64,000 nt of DNA, from NCBI GenBank assembly GCA_022510685.1, contig JAFLTA010000004.1, positions 41,105 through 105,104 on the forward strand. The letters are read 5' to 3'. The notes under the pieces are model-generated. The model was not told where the DNA came from. It searched no databases and saw only the letters and a list, made by a program, of their open reading frames with translations. This document shows, in pieces, positions 28,614-39,526 of the stretch. The position numbers and the translations under genes are program-made. Origin of the DNA: Lachnospiraceae bacterium. Its GTDB lineage: Bacteria > Bacillota > Clostridia > Lachnospirales > Lachnospiraceae. Within the stretch, counting starts at the first letter, position 1. Each line of letters opens with the position of its first letter.

Positions 28614-29729
28614 TCACCTAATCTGACCGGACACACCAAGCACCAGCCCCATTTCAGCCATCATTATGGTAGCCGATGTACCTCCATAGCTGACAAGCGG
28701 CAGTGGAATACCCGTAGACGGCATGGAATTTGTCACCACCGCCACATTGATAATCACTTGTATCGCCAGCTGAATCAACACTCCCACACATATCATTGTA
28801 CCAAACAAATCCGGCGCCCGAAGCGCAATCACCACGATTCGCCAAAACAATATGAGGAATGCAATAATCAGGGCAGCTGCCCCCACAATCCCCAATTCCT
28901 CACAGATGACAGCAAATATCATATCATTATAAGCCTCCGGAATGTAGCCCAGTTTTTGCATGCTGTGCCCCAGTCCCCTGCCAAAAACGCCGCCTGTGGC
29001 AATGGCATAGAGACCCTGCTTAATCTGATGGGCATTTTCATTCGTTTCCACATGAAGCCATATATCAATGCGCTCCGCACGGAATCCCTCACCCAAAAAG
29101 ATATAGGCGGCACCTCCTGCAACTAAAAGCATCATACAAAGCACAAAATACAATTTCTTACGGCTTCCCACAAAACACATACCCACAACGATTCCGGACA
29201 CAATAATGGCAGAGCTCATATTTTCCACCAAAATCAATACAATGTTAGGTCCCATAAAGAGCATGACCTTCAGAAATCCCCCAAAACGGTCTAATGCCTG
29301 CCTGTTCTGATAAACAGCATATGCCACAAATAAAATAGCAGCAATCTTTGATATTTCGGAAGGCTGAAACTGCACAAATCCCAAGTTCAGCCACCGTTTT
29401 GCACCGTTTTTCTCCACACCCACTATCAGTACGGCAATCTGCATGACGATTGCCGCCAGATATATCATATGTACCAAATTGATTTTCAGTCCCGGTATCT
29501 TCTTGATAAAAATATCATAGTTAATTCGGGATACCACAATCATTCCCACAACGCCAATGCCAAGTCCCAAGGTCTGCTGGGTGACAAACCGCCAGACAGA
29601 ACCATTCTGCACTGCGGTATAATATCCTGCACTGTAAATCATCAGAACGCCGAAAAGAGCGATTCCGATTGTCATAAAAAGTAAAGCATAATCATAATGC
29701 AGATGATTCCTGCTTTTCATTCTATTCAT
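28614..29729 (-). CDS. ftsW: SEDS family peptidoglycan polymerase FtsW
   Basis: Multi-TM; AKRWLNLGFVQFQPSEISKIA, GRGLGHSMQKLGYIPEAYNDMIFAVICEELG, GIPLPLVSYGGTS. Confidence 0.92.
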   Translation of the reverse strand: MNRMKSRNHLHYDYALLFMTIGIALFGVLMIYSAGYYTAVQNGSVWRFVTQQTLGLGIGVVGMIVVSRINYDIFIKKIPGLKINLVHMIYLAAIVMQIAVLIVGVEKNGAKRWLNLGFVQFQPSEISKIAAILFVAYAVYQNRQALDRFGGFLKVMLFMGPNIVLILVENMSSAIIVSGIVVGMCFVGSRKKLYFVLCMMLLVAGGAAYIFLGEGFRAERIDIWLHVETNENAHQIKQGLYAIATGGVFGRGLGHSMQKLGYIPEAYNDMIFAVICEELGIVGAAALIIAFLILFWRIVVIALRAPDLFGTMICVGVLIQLAIQVIINVAVVTNSMPSTGIPLPLVSYGGTSATIMMAEMGLVLGVSGQIR

Positions 29730-29733
29730 TCCT

Positions 29734-31098
29734 TTACAGTTTATTTACATATTCTTTGAACAGGTCTCCCCGCTCCTCAAAATTCTTAAACATATCCCAG
29801 GAGGCACACGCCGGAGATAACAAAACCGCATCTCCTTTTTCCGCCTGTAAATACGCAGCCTTTACAGCCTCTTCCAGAGAATCTGCTTTATATACTGCAG
29901 TAAAGCCTGCCTCAGCTGCCGCCTCTGCAATTTTATCCCTCGTCTCACCAAGTAAAATCAACCCTTTAACTTTGGTGCCAAAGGAAGCGATCCATTCTTC
30001 ATAGGAGGATTCTTTATCATATCCTCCTCCAATTACAATAGTAGGGCGCACCATTGCCTCCACTGCTTTAATCGCTGCGTCCGGATTGGTTCCCTTGGAA
30101 TCGTTATAATATTTTACCCCCTGATGCTCACGTACAAACTCGATACGATGCGGTACTGCCTGAAATTCACAGACCACTTTACAGATAATGTCCCACGGAA
30201 CACCTGCCCCATAAGCAATCGCTGCCGCCGCCATAACATTTTCATAATTGTGTTTGCCCAGGAGTTTCAAATTATGTATATTACAGAGAATCCTTTCATC
30301 TACGTCCCTGCATATAATTTCATCGTCCTTCAGAAATATTCCTTCCTCCAGTTCCCGTTCACTGCTAAACCAGAATACACGCGCCATCATTTGTTCTGCC
30401 AGCGCTCTAAGTCTCTCATCTTCATAATTTAACACACACATATGTCTGTCGTTCTGATTCATGGCAATCCGTGCCTTTGTCTCCGCATAGCACTCCATCG
30501 TATGATGCCTGTTTAAGTGATCCGGTGTAATATTTAATATGGCGCTGACTTCCGGACAAAAGCGGTGTATCGTCTCTAACTGGAAACTGCTTACCTCTGC
30601 CACCGTTACCGTGTCATCACGCATCTCTAACGCATATTCCGTATACGGCAGACCTATATTGCCCACGACAAATACGCTTTCATAATACGCTTTCATAATT
30701 TCTCCGGTAAGCGCTGTCGTCGTGGTCTTTCCATTGGTTCCCGTAATGGCTAACACTTTTCCCTTACCACATACATAGGCAAGCTCTACTTCTCCCCATA
30801 TAGGAATTCCCGCCTCCTGTATCTTCACGACAAAAGGCAAATCCGTTGGTACGCCGGGGCTTAACACCACCAAATCAATGCGGCTGATGTTCTGTTCCGG
30901 AAACTCTCCGAGAATCAGATCATAGGTAATCCCCTCCGGAAATTTAGCAGCAATGTCCTGCGGAGTATTCTTTGTATTCCCTTCCAATAAAATTATTTTA
31001 GCTGACTGAGCAGCAAGTAGCTTCACTGCCGCCACGCCACTGATTCCCGCACCTACTACCAGCACTGTTTTTCCCGCTAAAACCATTGTATTTTCCAA
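29734..31098 (-). CDS. murD: UDP-N-acetylmuramoylalanine--D-glutamate ligase
   Basis: AITGTNGKTTTTALTGEIM, LNITPDHLNRHHTMECY, YYNDSKGTNPDAA. Confidence 0.95.
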   Translation of the reverse strand: MENTMVLAGKTVLVVGAGISGVAAVKLLAAQSAKIILLEGNTKNTPQDIAAKFPEGITYDLILGEFPEQNISRIDLVVLSPGVPTDLPFVVKIQEAGIPIWGEVELAYVCGKGKVLAITGTNGKTTTTALTGEIMKAYYESVFVVGNIGLPYTEYALEMRDDTVTVAEVSSFQLETIHRFCPEVSAILNITPDHLNRHHTMECYAETKARIAMNQNDRHMCVLNYEDERLRALAEQMMARVFWFSSERELEEGIFLKDDEIICRDVDERILCNIHNLKLLGKHNYENVMAAAAIAYGAGVPWDIICKVVCEFQAVPHRIEFVREHQGVKYYNDSKGTNPDAAIKAVEAMVRPTIVIGGGYDKESSYEEWIASFGTKVKGLILLGETRDKIAEAAAEAGFTAVYKADSLEEAVKAAYLQAEKGDAVLLSPACASWDMFKNFEERGDLFKEYVNKL

Positions 31099-31114
31099 AA
31101 TCGTTCCTCCTTTT

Positions 31115-32101
31115 TTATAAACCTGCCAAACCCAGCAGACAACACAGGGACGTCACCAGCGAAAAAACGGTTACAATCCTTGTCTCTGACCATCCACACT
31201 GCTCAAAATGATGATGAATGGGTGCCATTTTAAAAATCCGTTTTCCTCCTGTCATCCGGAAAAAGCCCACCTGTAACATCACGGACAACACTTCTATCAT
31301 GTAGACCACTCCCACAATTACGATAAATAACGGCAGTTTTAATACAAGGGCTGACGCAGAGACGAAACCGCCAAGCGCCAGAGAGCCTGTATCTCCCATA
31401 AACACACTGGCCGGATAGACGTTAAACGCCAGAAATCCTGCCAGAGTTCCTACTACAGCCGTTGTAATAGGCAGTATTCCACTCTGCACGCCCGCTGCAA
31501 CAATAGTAAAAAACACCGCTACGAGCAAAGTGACACCGGATACCAGTCCGTCCAGACCATCCGTAAAATTTGTGCCGTTAGCTGTCCCCAGCATAACCAC
31601 CAGACAAAAAAGTGCAAAGAGCGGTTTGGGCATAGTAATGTACCGACCGTGAACTAAGCCTCCCGTAAAAGGAATCAGCATCTCCGGATGCCCTCCGGCC
31701 TTCGTCAGATAATAGCAGACAAAAACTAACCCCACTACTGCCTGCAATGCCAACTTCTGCCATGGTGTCAGCCCTTCTGATTGCTTCATGATAATTTTGA
31801 TATAGTCATCCAGAAAACCAACCATGCCAAAGCCTACTGTCGCAAACAAGACAGGCAGCGCCTCTCTGTCTTCTCCTTCCAGCAGAAACACCGTCACACT
31901 CACCACCAGAAGAATGATAATCCCTCCCATTGTGGGAGTCCCCGCTTTCTTCAAGTGGGTTCTGGGACCATCTTCCCTTACATACTGGCGGAATTTAAAC
32001 CGCCTCAAAACCGGTATAATGACCGGGCAGACCAGAATACTCAAGAAAAATGCCAGTATAATCGGCATCATCGTAGCTTGATAACCCATTTTCCCCTCCA
32101 A
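31115..32101 (-). CDS. mraY: Phospho-N-acetylmuramoyl-pentapeptide-transferase
   Basis: KKAGTPTMGGIIIL, GFLDDYIKI, NGTNFTDGLDGL, MAPIHHHFE. Confidence 0.95.
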   Translation of the reverse strand: MEGKMGYQATMMPIILAFFLSILVCPVIIPVLRRFKFRQYVREDGPRTHLKKAGTPTMGGIIILLVVSVTVFLLEGEDREALPVLFATVGFGMVGFLDDYIKIIMKQSEGLTPWQKLALQAVVGLVFVCYYLTKAGGHPEMLIPFTGGLVHGRYITMPKPLFALFCLVVMLGTANGTNFTDGLDGLVSGVTLLVAVFFTIVAAGVQSGILPITTAVVGTLAGFLAFNVYPASVFMGDTGSLALGGFVSASALVLKLPLFIVIVGVVYMIEVLSVMLQVGFFRMTGGKRIFKMAPIHHHFEQCGWSETRIVTVFSLVTSLCCLLGLAGL

Positions 32102-32146
32102 TTGTAATGCAATCCCTGTCGGAAATCAACCGATTACAGGGAGTTT

Positions 32147-33910
32147 TTAATTTACGCTCTTTTCCTTCTTCTCCGTCTTTTGCTTTTTCACTCCTAAATA
32201 CGGGAGTGCATTGTCCAATAGTTCAGACACCACCGGTGCTGCTATCGTACCTCCGTAGTATATGCCTTCAGGCTCGTCAATGAGAACGACGACAAGCACT
32301 TTCGGATTATCTGCAGGAGCAAATCCCAGACAGGAGGCAATGTATTTTCCGCTCCGTCTCGGCAGCTTTTCGGAAGTTCCGGTTTTCGCTCCCACTTGAT
32401 ATCCCTCTACACTCGCTTTGGAGCCGGAGCCTTCTGTAACCACAGATTCTAATATCATTTTCATGTTATCCGACGTCTCACCGGAAACAACATTTTCTTT
32501 TTCCGAATAAGACAGCTTTTTCACTGTCTCCTCCTGTGTATTTTCAATACTTACCCCAAAATGAGGAACCACGCTGTGTCCACCGTTAATCACGGAACTG
32601 ACAGAGGTAAGGAGACGAATCGGCGACAATTGAAACGACTGTCCAAAGGACATTGTAGCCAGCTCTACGGCACCGACATTTTTCTGCTGATGCATAATCG
32701 TGGACGCCTCTCCGGGCACGTCTATGTTTGTTTTCGATAAAATTCCCAGTTGCCTCATTCCCCGGAACATTCCCTCCACGCCCAGCCTTGCACCCACCTC
32801 CATAAAGACCGGATTACAGGAATTTTGTACGCCTTGCACGAAAGTTTCCGAGCCATGTCCCTGTGTTTTGTGGCAGCGGATGCGCCTGTCCTCCACTATC
32901 TTATACCCCGGGCAGTGAAATCCATCTGTAAGAGACACCACTCCCGCCTCCAATGCAGCTGTTGCCGTAATCACCTTAAATGTGGAACCCGGTTCATAAG
33001 TATCACTGACACAGCCGTTTCTCCACATTTTATTCAATTCCTCGTTCTTTTGTTTTTCCGACAGCTTTTCTTGTTTTTTCTTTGAAATGCCCACCAGTTG
33101 ATACGGCTCTGCGAGAGAAAACTCCGGTGCATTTACCATAGCATATATTTCCCCATTCCCGGGATTCATCATAATCACCCGGACACCGGCGGCATTTTTT
33201 GCCTTGCGCACCTTTTCGGCTGCCTGAGTAGCAAACTGCTGTAAATTCAGATCCAGGCTGGTATAGAGATTTTTTCCGGCAACCGGCTCCCTGCGCTCTT
33301 CTGCCTCCCCGTCAATTTCAATCCCCCGTGCATTGGTCATGGTAAGAATGGCACCGTTTTGCCCCTGTAAAATCTCATCATAGCTGACCTCCAAACCGAT
33401 AATCCCCTGATTATCCGCACCCGTAAATCCAATCACCCGGGACGCTAATGTGTCATAGGGGTAATACCGCTTGTAGTCCTCATCCACCATCACACCGGCT
33501 AGCTCCAACTCTCTGATTTTGTCGGAAGTCTCTTTATCCACGTTTGCCTTGATGCGCTCAATGGAGGATACTTTTTCCACACGTTTCCGCACCGTATCTT
33601 CATCCAATTCCAACAGTGTGGATAATTCCCGAATCACCCGCTCCGGCTCCTCAATTTGGTTGTGAATGACAGAAATGGTGGATACCGGCTTATTCCCTGC
33701 CAATATCTCACCATTTCTATCGTAAATTACGCCCCGCTTTGCTTTTATTGAACGCTCCCGCTGCTGTACATCCTTTGCTTTTTGTCCATAGTAGTCAGCC
33801 CGGACCACCATCAGATAAGCCAGTCTGCCCGTGAGAGACAGCGCAAGCACACATATCATAAAATAGACAAAAACGATTCTCTGACGTTGTGCTGTCTTGC
33901 AATTTTTCAT
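32147..33910 (-). CDS. Class B penicillin-binding protein (FtsI/SpoVD-like)
   Basis: KRGVIYDRNGEILAGN, YEPGSTFKVITA (SxxK), QNSCNPVF, GAKTGTSEKL. Confidence 0.88.
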   Translation of the reverse strand: MKNCKTAQRQRIVFVYFMICVLALSLTGRLAYLMVVRADYYGQKAKDVQQRERSIKAKRGVIYDRNGEILAGNKPVSTISVIHNQIEEPERVIRELSTLLELDEDTVRKRVEKVSSIERIKANVDKETSDKIRELELAGVMVDEDYKRYYPYDTLASRVIGFTGADNQGIIGLEVSYDEILQGQNGAILTMTNARGIEIDGEAEERREPVAGKNLYTSLDLNLQQFATQAAEKVRKAKNAAGVRVIMMNPGNGEIYAMVNAPEFSLAEPYQLVGISKKKQEKLSEKQKNEELNKMWRNGCVSDTYEPGSTFKVITATAALEAGVVSLTDGFHCPGYKIVEDRRIRCHKTQGHGSETFVQGVQNSCNPVFMEVGARLGVEGMFRGMRQLGILSKTNIDVPGEASTIMHQQKNVGAVELATMSFGQSFQLSPIRLLTSVSSVINGGHSVVPHFGVSIENTQEETVKKLSYSEKENVVSGETSDNMKMILESVVTEGSGSKASVEGYQVGAKTGTSEKLPRRSGKYIASCLGFAPADNPKVLVVVLIDEPEGIYYGGTIAAPVVSELLDNALPYLGVKKQKTEKKEKSVN

Positions 33911-33978
33911 GGTCTAGTATTCCCTGTTTCGTTGGAATTATTATATTAAAATACAGGGAAAAGTATGACACGCTATCA

Positions 33979-36099
33979 CTATAACTCCGGTTCGCTATTG
34001 TCAGTCGGAGAAGCCGTTTCGCCACCCGCCTGTGGTGTCTGCGTTGCCTGTGGTTCTTGTGACGACTCCGTTCCTTCGGCATCTGCTGCCTCGGTTTCCT
34101 GTGGTTCCTCCTCCGGAGCCTCTGTCACTGTCGGAGCCTCTGCATTTGCAGCTTCATTTCCACCCAAACTCTGATAATCTCCGTCGCTGTATCCACCCTG
34201 AGGTACTTCCAGAGGCAGATTACCGTTTTTGGTGGACGGCAGTTGAATTTTCGTTTGCTCATCGTCCCCGGCAGATGCTTTTTTGTATATTCCAAGGAGC
34301 GGTAAAACATCCTTCATGACACTATTGGCAAATTCCGTAGCATATGTGCTGTGAGCCTGATCTTGTACATGAGGCTGGTCTATCGTCACATAAACAACTA
34401 CCTCCGGATTGTCAACAGGCGTAAATCCGATAAATGATACCAGATAATTTCCCATTCTACGCGGATATTTCTCCGCGGTACCCGTCTTACCGCCGATTTT
34501 GTATCCACTGATTTGTGCCGGTGCTGCTGAGCCTTCCTGCACTGTCTTATACAAATACTGTCTGATCAACTTACTGGTGTCCTCTGTAATTACTTTTCGA
34601 ACCAATGTGTTTTCAATATCTTCGACAGTCGCACCGCTCTCACTCTGTATCTCTTTTACCACATGAGGCTTATAATAATTTCCACCGTTGATAGTGGCAC
34701 AGAATGCTGATGCCAACTGTATCATTGTGACTGTTTGGCTTTGTCCGAAGCTGGACGTGGCAAGTTCTGTCGTGCGCAGTGTACTTTCATTAAAAATATT
34801 TCCCGTTGCCTCTCCGGGCAGGTCAATTCCTGTCTTTTGTCCGAATCCAAATTCATTGACATACCGCAGAAACTTCTTCCCCCCTAAATCTGCTCCCATC
34901 TGCATCAATGCGTCATTGCAAGACTCCATCAAAGCCTTGCACACATTAACCGTACCATGTCCTCCGTTGGCGTATGCAACGCATTTAATCTGATGACCAC
35001 CTACCTGCTGGTAACCATCACAAACATAACCTCGCTCCGGCGTGGTTGCACCTTCATCCAGACAAACAGCAGCCGTGATCGGCTTAAATGTGGAGCCCGG
35101 TTCATAGGAATCACTGATACAGTAATTTCTCCAAACAGAATTGAGTATCTCCATCTTTTGCTTTTCGTCCATTGCCGCCTGCTGTTCTTTCGAATACATT
35201 CCATCCAGATTGGAAGGATTATTCAAATCATACCCCGGCGTTGATGCCATCGCATAAATTTCCCCATTTTGGGGATTCATGATGATACATCCCATGTTTT
35301 GAGAGCCGGTGTTTTTTTGAAAGATCTGCATGTGCTGCTCCAATAGCCCCTGTACATTTACATCAATCGTGGAAATGATTTTTTTACCGTTTTCCGGCTC
35401 TTTTACTGTCTCAATCAAATTTAAATCCGAATCGTAATAGCCGTATTTCTTTCCACTACTACCACTAAGCTTATCATTATACTGATTTTCAATCCCCCAA
35501 ATCCCTACATTATCCGTGGAGCAAAATCCGATTACATTGCTTGCCACAGTGGAATAGGGATACTGTCTTACATATTCCTCCTCAAACCAGACTCCTTTAA
35601 TATACTTATCTTCTCTCTCCAGCGCATGAAACGCATCCACTGTTTCCACATCCAAGCCCTTGTATTTTTTTACTACGTAGTAGTGAGAATTTGGATATTT
35701 GTCCAATACTTTCCGTACCGATTTCGCTTTCATTCCCACTGTTTTTTCCAAGGCATCCGTGGTCGGCTCAAAGTATTTGGCATCAGAGAGCATAAGCCCC
35801 GGATCTATGATCAGATTGTACATTTTTTTGCTGGTGGCAAGCTTGTTTCCATTGCGATCCACTATATCTCCCCGACGGTACGCAATAGTATTACTTACAT
35901 AGCTTTGCTGGGATAACACTCTCTTTTCATATTCATCTCCCTTTTCCCTGTTAAGGTCGACAATGCGCCACAAATACAGCAGCATAAACACAACAATAGC
36001 ACCAAACACAACCAGTAACCTTCGGTACATTTTGCGGGTGCTAATTCTTTTTTTCCTTCTTCTGATTTTCTCTAACTGTCTATTCATGATTTCCTCCAA
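33979..36099 (-). CDS. Class B penicillin-binding protein (FtsI/SpoVD-like) with long acidic/Thr-rich C-terminal tail
   Basis: RRGDIVDRNGNKLATSK, YEPGSTFKPITAA, MESCNDALMQMG, GGKTGTAEKYPRR. Confidence 0.88.
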   Translation of the reverse strand: MEEIMNRQLEKIRRRKKRISTRKMYRRLLVVFGAIVVFMLLYLWRIVDLNREKGDEYEKRVLSQQSYVSNTIAYRRGDIVDRNGNKLATSKKMYNLIIDPGLMLSDAKYFEPTTDALEKTVGMKAKSVRKVLDKYPNSHYYVVKKYKGLDVETVDAFHALEREDKYIKGVWFEEEYVRQYPYSTVASNVIGFCSTDNVGIWGIENQYNDKLSGSSGKKYGYYDSDLNLIETVKEPENGKKIISTIDVNVQGLLEQHMQIFQKNTGSQNMGCIIMNPQNGEIYAMASTPGYDLNNPSNLDGMYSKEQQAAMDEKQKMEILNSVWRNYCISDSYEPGSTFKPITAAVCLDEGATTPERGYVCDGYQQVGGHQIKCVAYANGGHGTVNVCKALMESCNDALMQMGADLGGKKFLRYVNEFGFGQKTGIDLPGEATGNIFNESTLRTTELATSSFGQSQTVTMIQLASAFCATINGGNYYKPHVVKEIQSESGATVEDIENTLVRKVITEDTSKLIRQYLYKTVQEGSAAPAQISGYKIGGKTGTAEKYPRRMGNYLVSFIGFTPVDNPEVVVYVTIDQPHVQDQAHSTYATEFANSVMKDVLPLLGIYKKASAGDDEQTKIQLPSTKNGNLPLEVPQGGYSDGDYQSLGGNEAANAEAPTVTEAPEEEPQETEAADAEGTESSQEPQATQTPQAGGETASPTDNSEPEL

Positions 36100-36148
36100 A
36101 ACTGCAATAAAGAAGCCGGATACGAGGGAAAACGCCCCGGTATGCGCT

Positions 36149-36709
36149 TTATTTTGTCACACCAGGGATTTCTCCGTACTGTTTTACCATATCACTCTTT
36201 TTATTTTCATATGTATAAACCTGATTGCTCTTTGCATGCACCATGCCAAGCTCCTCCGTTGCCATGCGGTACACCTCAGCCAAGTCCACGGAATCAATGA
36301 CATTCTGATAAGCCAGTTCATTACTCTCTCTCATTTGAGCAATTTCCGACTGCATTTTTACAATAGTCCTTTTCTGCTCCTGTACCCGGTTCTGGCTATG
36401 TACATATGACAGACAAATATATATGGCACCTGCCAATGCCAGCAACAAAAATATGATAGACGCCCAGTGAACACCCGGCATATTCACCGGCTCTCTGTGC
36501 GGCGCTCTTCTGACCTGACGTTCCGGACGCTCCTGCTCTCTCCTCTTTGGCTCTGCCGCTAACTGTCTGGCTGTATTACCCTCCACATAGGAATTACGAT
36601 TGCCGCTCCCGGAGTAGCGGTTATCTCTACGACCATAATCACTGCTGCGATAACTGCTTCTGTGGTAGGCTGACTGATTAGATCTGTAATAATTTTGTCG
36701 ATTTGCCAT
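36149..36709 (-). CDS. FtsL-like septum protein
   Basis: Basic N-tail, single TM (IIFLLLALAGAIYICLSYV), coiled coil; between rsmH and PBP genes. Confidence 0.65.
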   Translation of the reverse strand: MANRQNYYRSNQSAYHRSSYRSSDYGRRDNRYSGSGNRNSYVEGNTARQLAAEPKRREQERPERQVRRAPHREPVNMPGVHWASIIFLLLALAGAIYICLSYVHSQNRVQEQKRTIVKMQSEIAQMRESNELAYQNVIDSVDLAEVYRMATEELGMVHAKSNQVYTYENKKSDMVKQYGEIPGVTK

Positions 36710-36764
36710 AAATAAGGCCCCCTTTTCATTTCCTTTTAGGACTCAAACATCAAATGAATCCTTT

Positions 36765-37700
36765 TTATCTATGTTCGAAAACACGTAGTTTCGCACTTTT
36801 CGAGCGTGGATTACTCTCCATTTCCTCTTTCGATGGTATAATAGGCTTTCGTCCTACTGTCTGCCCCTTCGATACTTTTCCACAGACACATACAGGAAAG
36901 TCCGGCGGGCATGTACACGGATTCTGTGCTTTTTTGAATGCCCGCTTTACAATCCTGTCTTCGAGAGAATGGAATGTAATAATACACAATCTACCACCCG
37001 GATTTAGCAAATTAATCATATCTTCCAGTGTATTTTCCAACACGGATAACTCTTGATTTACTTCAATGCGAATCGCCTGAAAAGTTCTTTTCGCCGGATG
37101 CCCCCCCTGCTTGCGCACTTTCATGGGAATTGCCTGACTGATAATCTCTGCCAGACGCCCGGTAGTTTCCACCGGTCCCTTTTCCCTCTCCTCCACTATG
37201 TGTTTTGCAATATTTTTCGCGAATTTATCCTCGCCGAAACGAGCAATTAAATGAAACAACTCACTCTCCGTATAATCATTAACCACTTCGTATGCAGTCA
37301 ATTCCTGCCTGTCATCCATACGCATATCTAACGGAGCGTCAAACCGATAGGAAAATCCCCTCTCCACGGTGTCTAATTGAAAAGAAGACACCCCTAAATC
37401 CAATGTAATCCCATCTACTCCACTTACACCTAATCGATGAAGCACTTGTTTCATATCTGCATAATTGCTTCGCACTATGCTCACTTTATCCCCAAATGGT
37501 CTTAACCGTTCCCCTGCAGCCGCTATTGCGTCTGCATCCTGGTCAATTCCAATAAACCGTCCCTTTTCTGATAATTTTTCACAGACAGCACCGGCATGAC
37601 CGGCACCACCCAATGTTCCATCCACATATATGCCATCGGATTTCACCGCCAGACCATCAATGACTTTCTGTAATAACACCGAAGTATGTTGAAACTCCAC
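36765..37700 (-). CDS. rsmH: 16S rRNA (cytosine(1402)-N(4))-methyltransferase
   Basis: [67 protein letters not shown]. Confidence 0.95.
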   Translation of the reverse strand: MEFQHTSVLLQKVIDGLAVKSDGIYVDGTLGGAGHAGAVCEKLSEKGRFIGIDQDADAIAAAGERLRPFGDKVSIVRSNYADMKQVLHRLGVSGVDGITLDLGVSSFQLDTVERGFSYRFDAPLDMRMDDRQELTAYEVVNDYTESELFHLIARFGEDKFAKNIAKHIVEEREKGPVETTGRLAEIISQAIPMKVRKQGGHPAKRTFQAIRIEVNQELSVLENTLEDMINLLNPGGRLCIITFHSLEDRIVKRAFKKAQNPCTCPPDFPVCVCGKVSKGQTVGRKPIIPSKEEMESNPRSKSAKLRVFEHR

Positions 37701-37727
37701 GGTTTCTCTCCCCTTTCCCGATTGGCA

Positions 37728-38156
37728 CTATAGCGAAATATCCAACTCATCCATGGCTGTGCCCATAAGCTCGTCACTCTCTGCCATGTCCTCCTGTGAC
37801 AGACGTTCCTTATCCCACAACTCTACCCGGTTCATCATACCTACAAATACAACATCCTTTTCCAAGGCAGCCATCTCCCGGAGCCTCGCTGGAACCAAAA
37901 TACGTCCCTGCTTGTCCAAACTGACTTCCATCGCCTTGGAGAGAAATTGTCGCTGAATCTGTCGGTTCTGCATACTGGATGGCAGATTTTGCAGTTTCTG
38001 TGCGAACTCCTGCCAAGCCTGTGCCGGATATAAATACAGGCATCCGTCCAGACCCTTGGTGACTACAAATTCATCCCCCAGGTCATCACGGTACTTTGCC
38101 GGTATGATAGTCCTGCCCTTGGCATCAATGGTATGTTCGTACTGACCCATGAACAT
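37728..38156 (-). CDS. mraZ: Transcriptional regulator MraZ
   Basis: MFMGQYEHTIDAKGRTIIPAKYRDDLGD; start chosen inside ORF open to 38210. Confidence 0.93.
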   Translation of the reverse strand: MFMGQYEHTIDAKGRTIIPAKYRDDLGDEFVVTKGLDGCLYLYPAQAWQEFAQKLQNLPSSMQNRQIQRQFLSKAMEVSLDKQGRILVPARLREMAALEKDVVFVGMMNRVELWDKERLSQEDMAESDELMGTAMDELDISL

Positions 38157-38205
38157 CACTATCACCGCCTTCCCTGCATTTATTTTATCGTGCAAGTGGT
38201 CGTCC

Positions 38206-38251
38206 ACCACTTTTCAGGTTTTATCAACCACTTCCTCCCACTTCCCCCCAC
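38206..38251 (-). promoter_or_regulatory. MraZ operator boxes upstream of mraZ
   Basis: Minus strand GTGGG-GGGAA-GTGGG-AGGAA-GTGGT (10-bp period, 38227-38251) plus a further GTGGT at 38206-38210. Confidence 0.8.
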
Positions 38252-38454
38252 TTTCTATGCTATTTTATATCTTTTTTGGGAATTAAGCAAGTTTTTTTTA
38301 CGAAAATTGGGAATTTATATGTCAATGAAACCACGAAAAATCCATGCTTTTTCCTCCCAAACACAACATATAGGTATGGATTTTTTATTCCAACAACAAT
38401 ATATTGTGCAATAAAAAAAATAGTGATTCAAAAAAAATTTTTAAATAGCAAAAA

Positions 38455-38486
38455 TGCCTTTGTGCAACATGCACAAAGGCTTTTGT
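38455..38486. terminator. Terminator downstream of lgt
   Basis: GCCTTTGTGCA-aca-TGCACAAAGGCTTTTGT with A-rich opposite side. Confidence 0.75.
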
Positions 38487-38551
38487 CTCAAATTATATAT
38501 ATTGGTCAGAATCCCGCAATCCGTTCTTTGACACTTCCATCCACGCCGGCG

Positions 38552-39457
38552 TCATATTTGGGATTTCCCCCCACCGGAAGAAGATGTCTCACCACCGGCA
38601 TCCTGTAAACTTTTCCTTCCACGAAGAAACTGAAATACTGACATCCCCACTGCAAATACCACCAAAGTACCGGATAACACTTGCGATACCGCAATCCCGG
38701 TATTCAAAATTTGAAGCTGGTCTGTACGAAGCCCTTCAATCCACAACCTTCCCAATCCATATCCCCCTAAATACATCAGGAATAACTGTCCATCGTATTT
38801 CTTTTTGGGTGTGAACCACAATATAAGCACTAATACCACCAGATTCCACGACAACTCATACAAAAAGGTCGGATGTACTTGAATATACTCGATTCCGTTG
38901 ACAACAGCAATATGGGACAACAACTCTCTGTTAATTGATGATACCGCCACGTCTGTTTTGGGAATCTGCATGGCAAACAAGCCATTCGTATACCCTCCGA
39001 AAGCCTCACGATTGAAGAAATTTCCCCAACGTCCGATAATCTGTCCCACCAACAATCCTGCGCAAGCAGTATCTACCAGCAGGAGAAATGAGCGTTTGCG
39101 AACTTTTGCAAATACGAAAGTGGTAAGCACCCCGGCAATGACACCTCCGTATATTGCCATTCCACCACCACGTATATTCAAAATCTCACCCGGATTACGG
39201 GAATAATAATCCCAACTAAACAGTACATAGTAAATTCTCGCACCAAGTACCGCAAAAATGATATCCCACACTGCCAAATCCAGATAAATCTCCGGATTTT
39301 GTCCCGTGCGTTTTGCCTGCCAGCTCACCAGGAAATAGCCACACATCATCCCGATGGCAATCACGATACCATAAAAAGCAATGGAAAAGCCTCCGATAGT
39401 GAGACTTCTCCCCACATGCTCCAACTCTATTCCCAAATGCGGAAAACGGATATCCAT
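38552..39457 (-). CDS. lgt: Prolipoprotein diacylglyceryl transferase
   Basis: GGMAIYGGVIAGVL, GQIIGRWGNFFNREAFGG, HPTFLYELSWN. Confidence 0.93.
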   Translation of the reverse strand: MDIRFPHLGIELEHVGRSLTIGGFSIAFYGIVIAIGMMCGYFLVSWQAKRTGQNPEIYLDLAVWDIIFAVLGARIYYVLFSWDYYSRNPGEILNIRGGGMAIYGGVIAGVLTTFVFAKVRKRSFLLLVDTACAGLLVGQIIGRWGNFFNREAFGGYTNGLFAMQIPKTDVAVSSINRELLSHIAVVNGIEYIQVHPTFLYELSWNLVVLVLILWFTPKKKYDGQLFLMYLGGYGLGRLWIEGLRTDQLQILNTGIAVSQVLSGTLVVFAVGMSVFQFLRGRKSLQDAGGETSSSGGGKSQI

Positions 39458-39526
39458 ATTTCTTCTCCTTACCTACGCAGCTTCAGATGCTATTACAAAT
39501 CCGTAAGCACTTTTGTCATTCAAATC

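Noticed and set aside
38207-38251. Generic direct repeats upstream of mraZ as novel
   Set aside because: They match the known MraZ operator (GTGGG boxes with 10-bp period), so listed as a feature only
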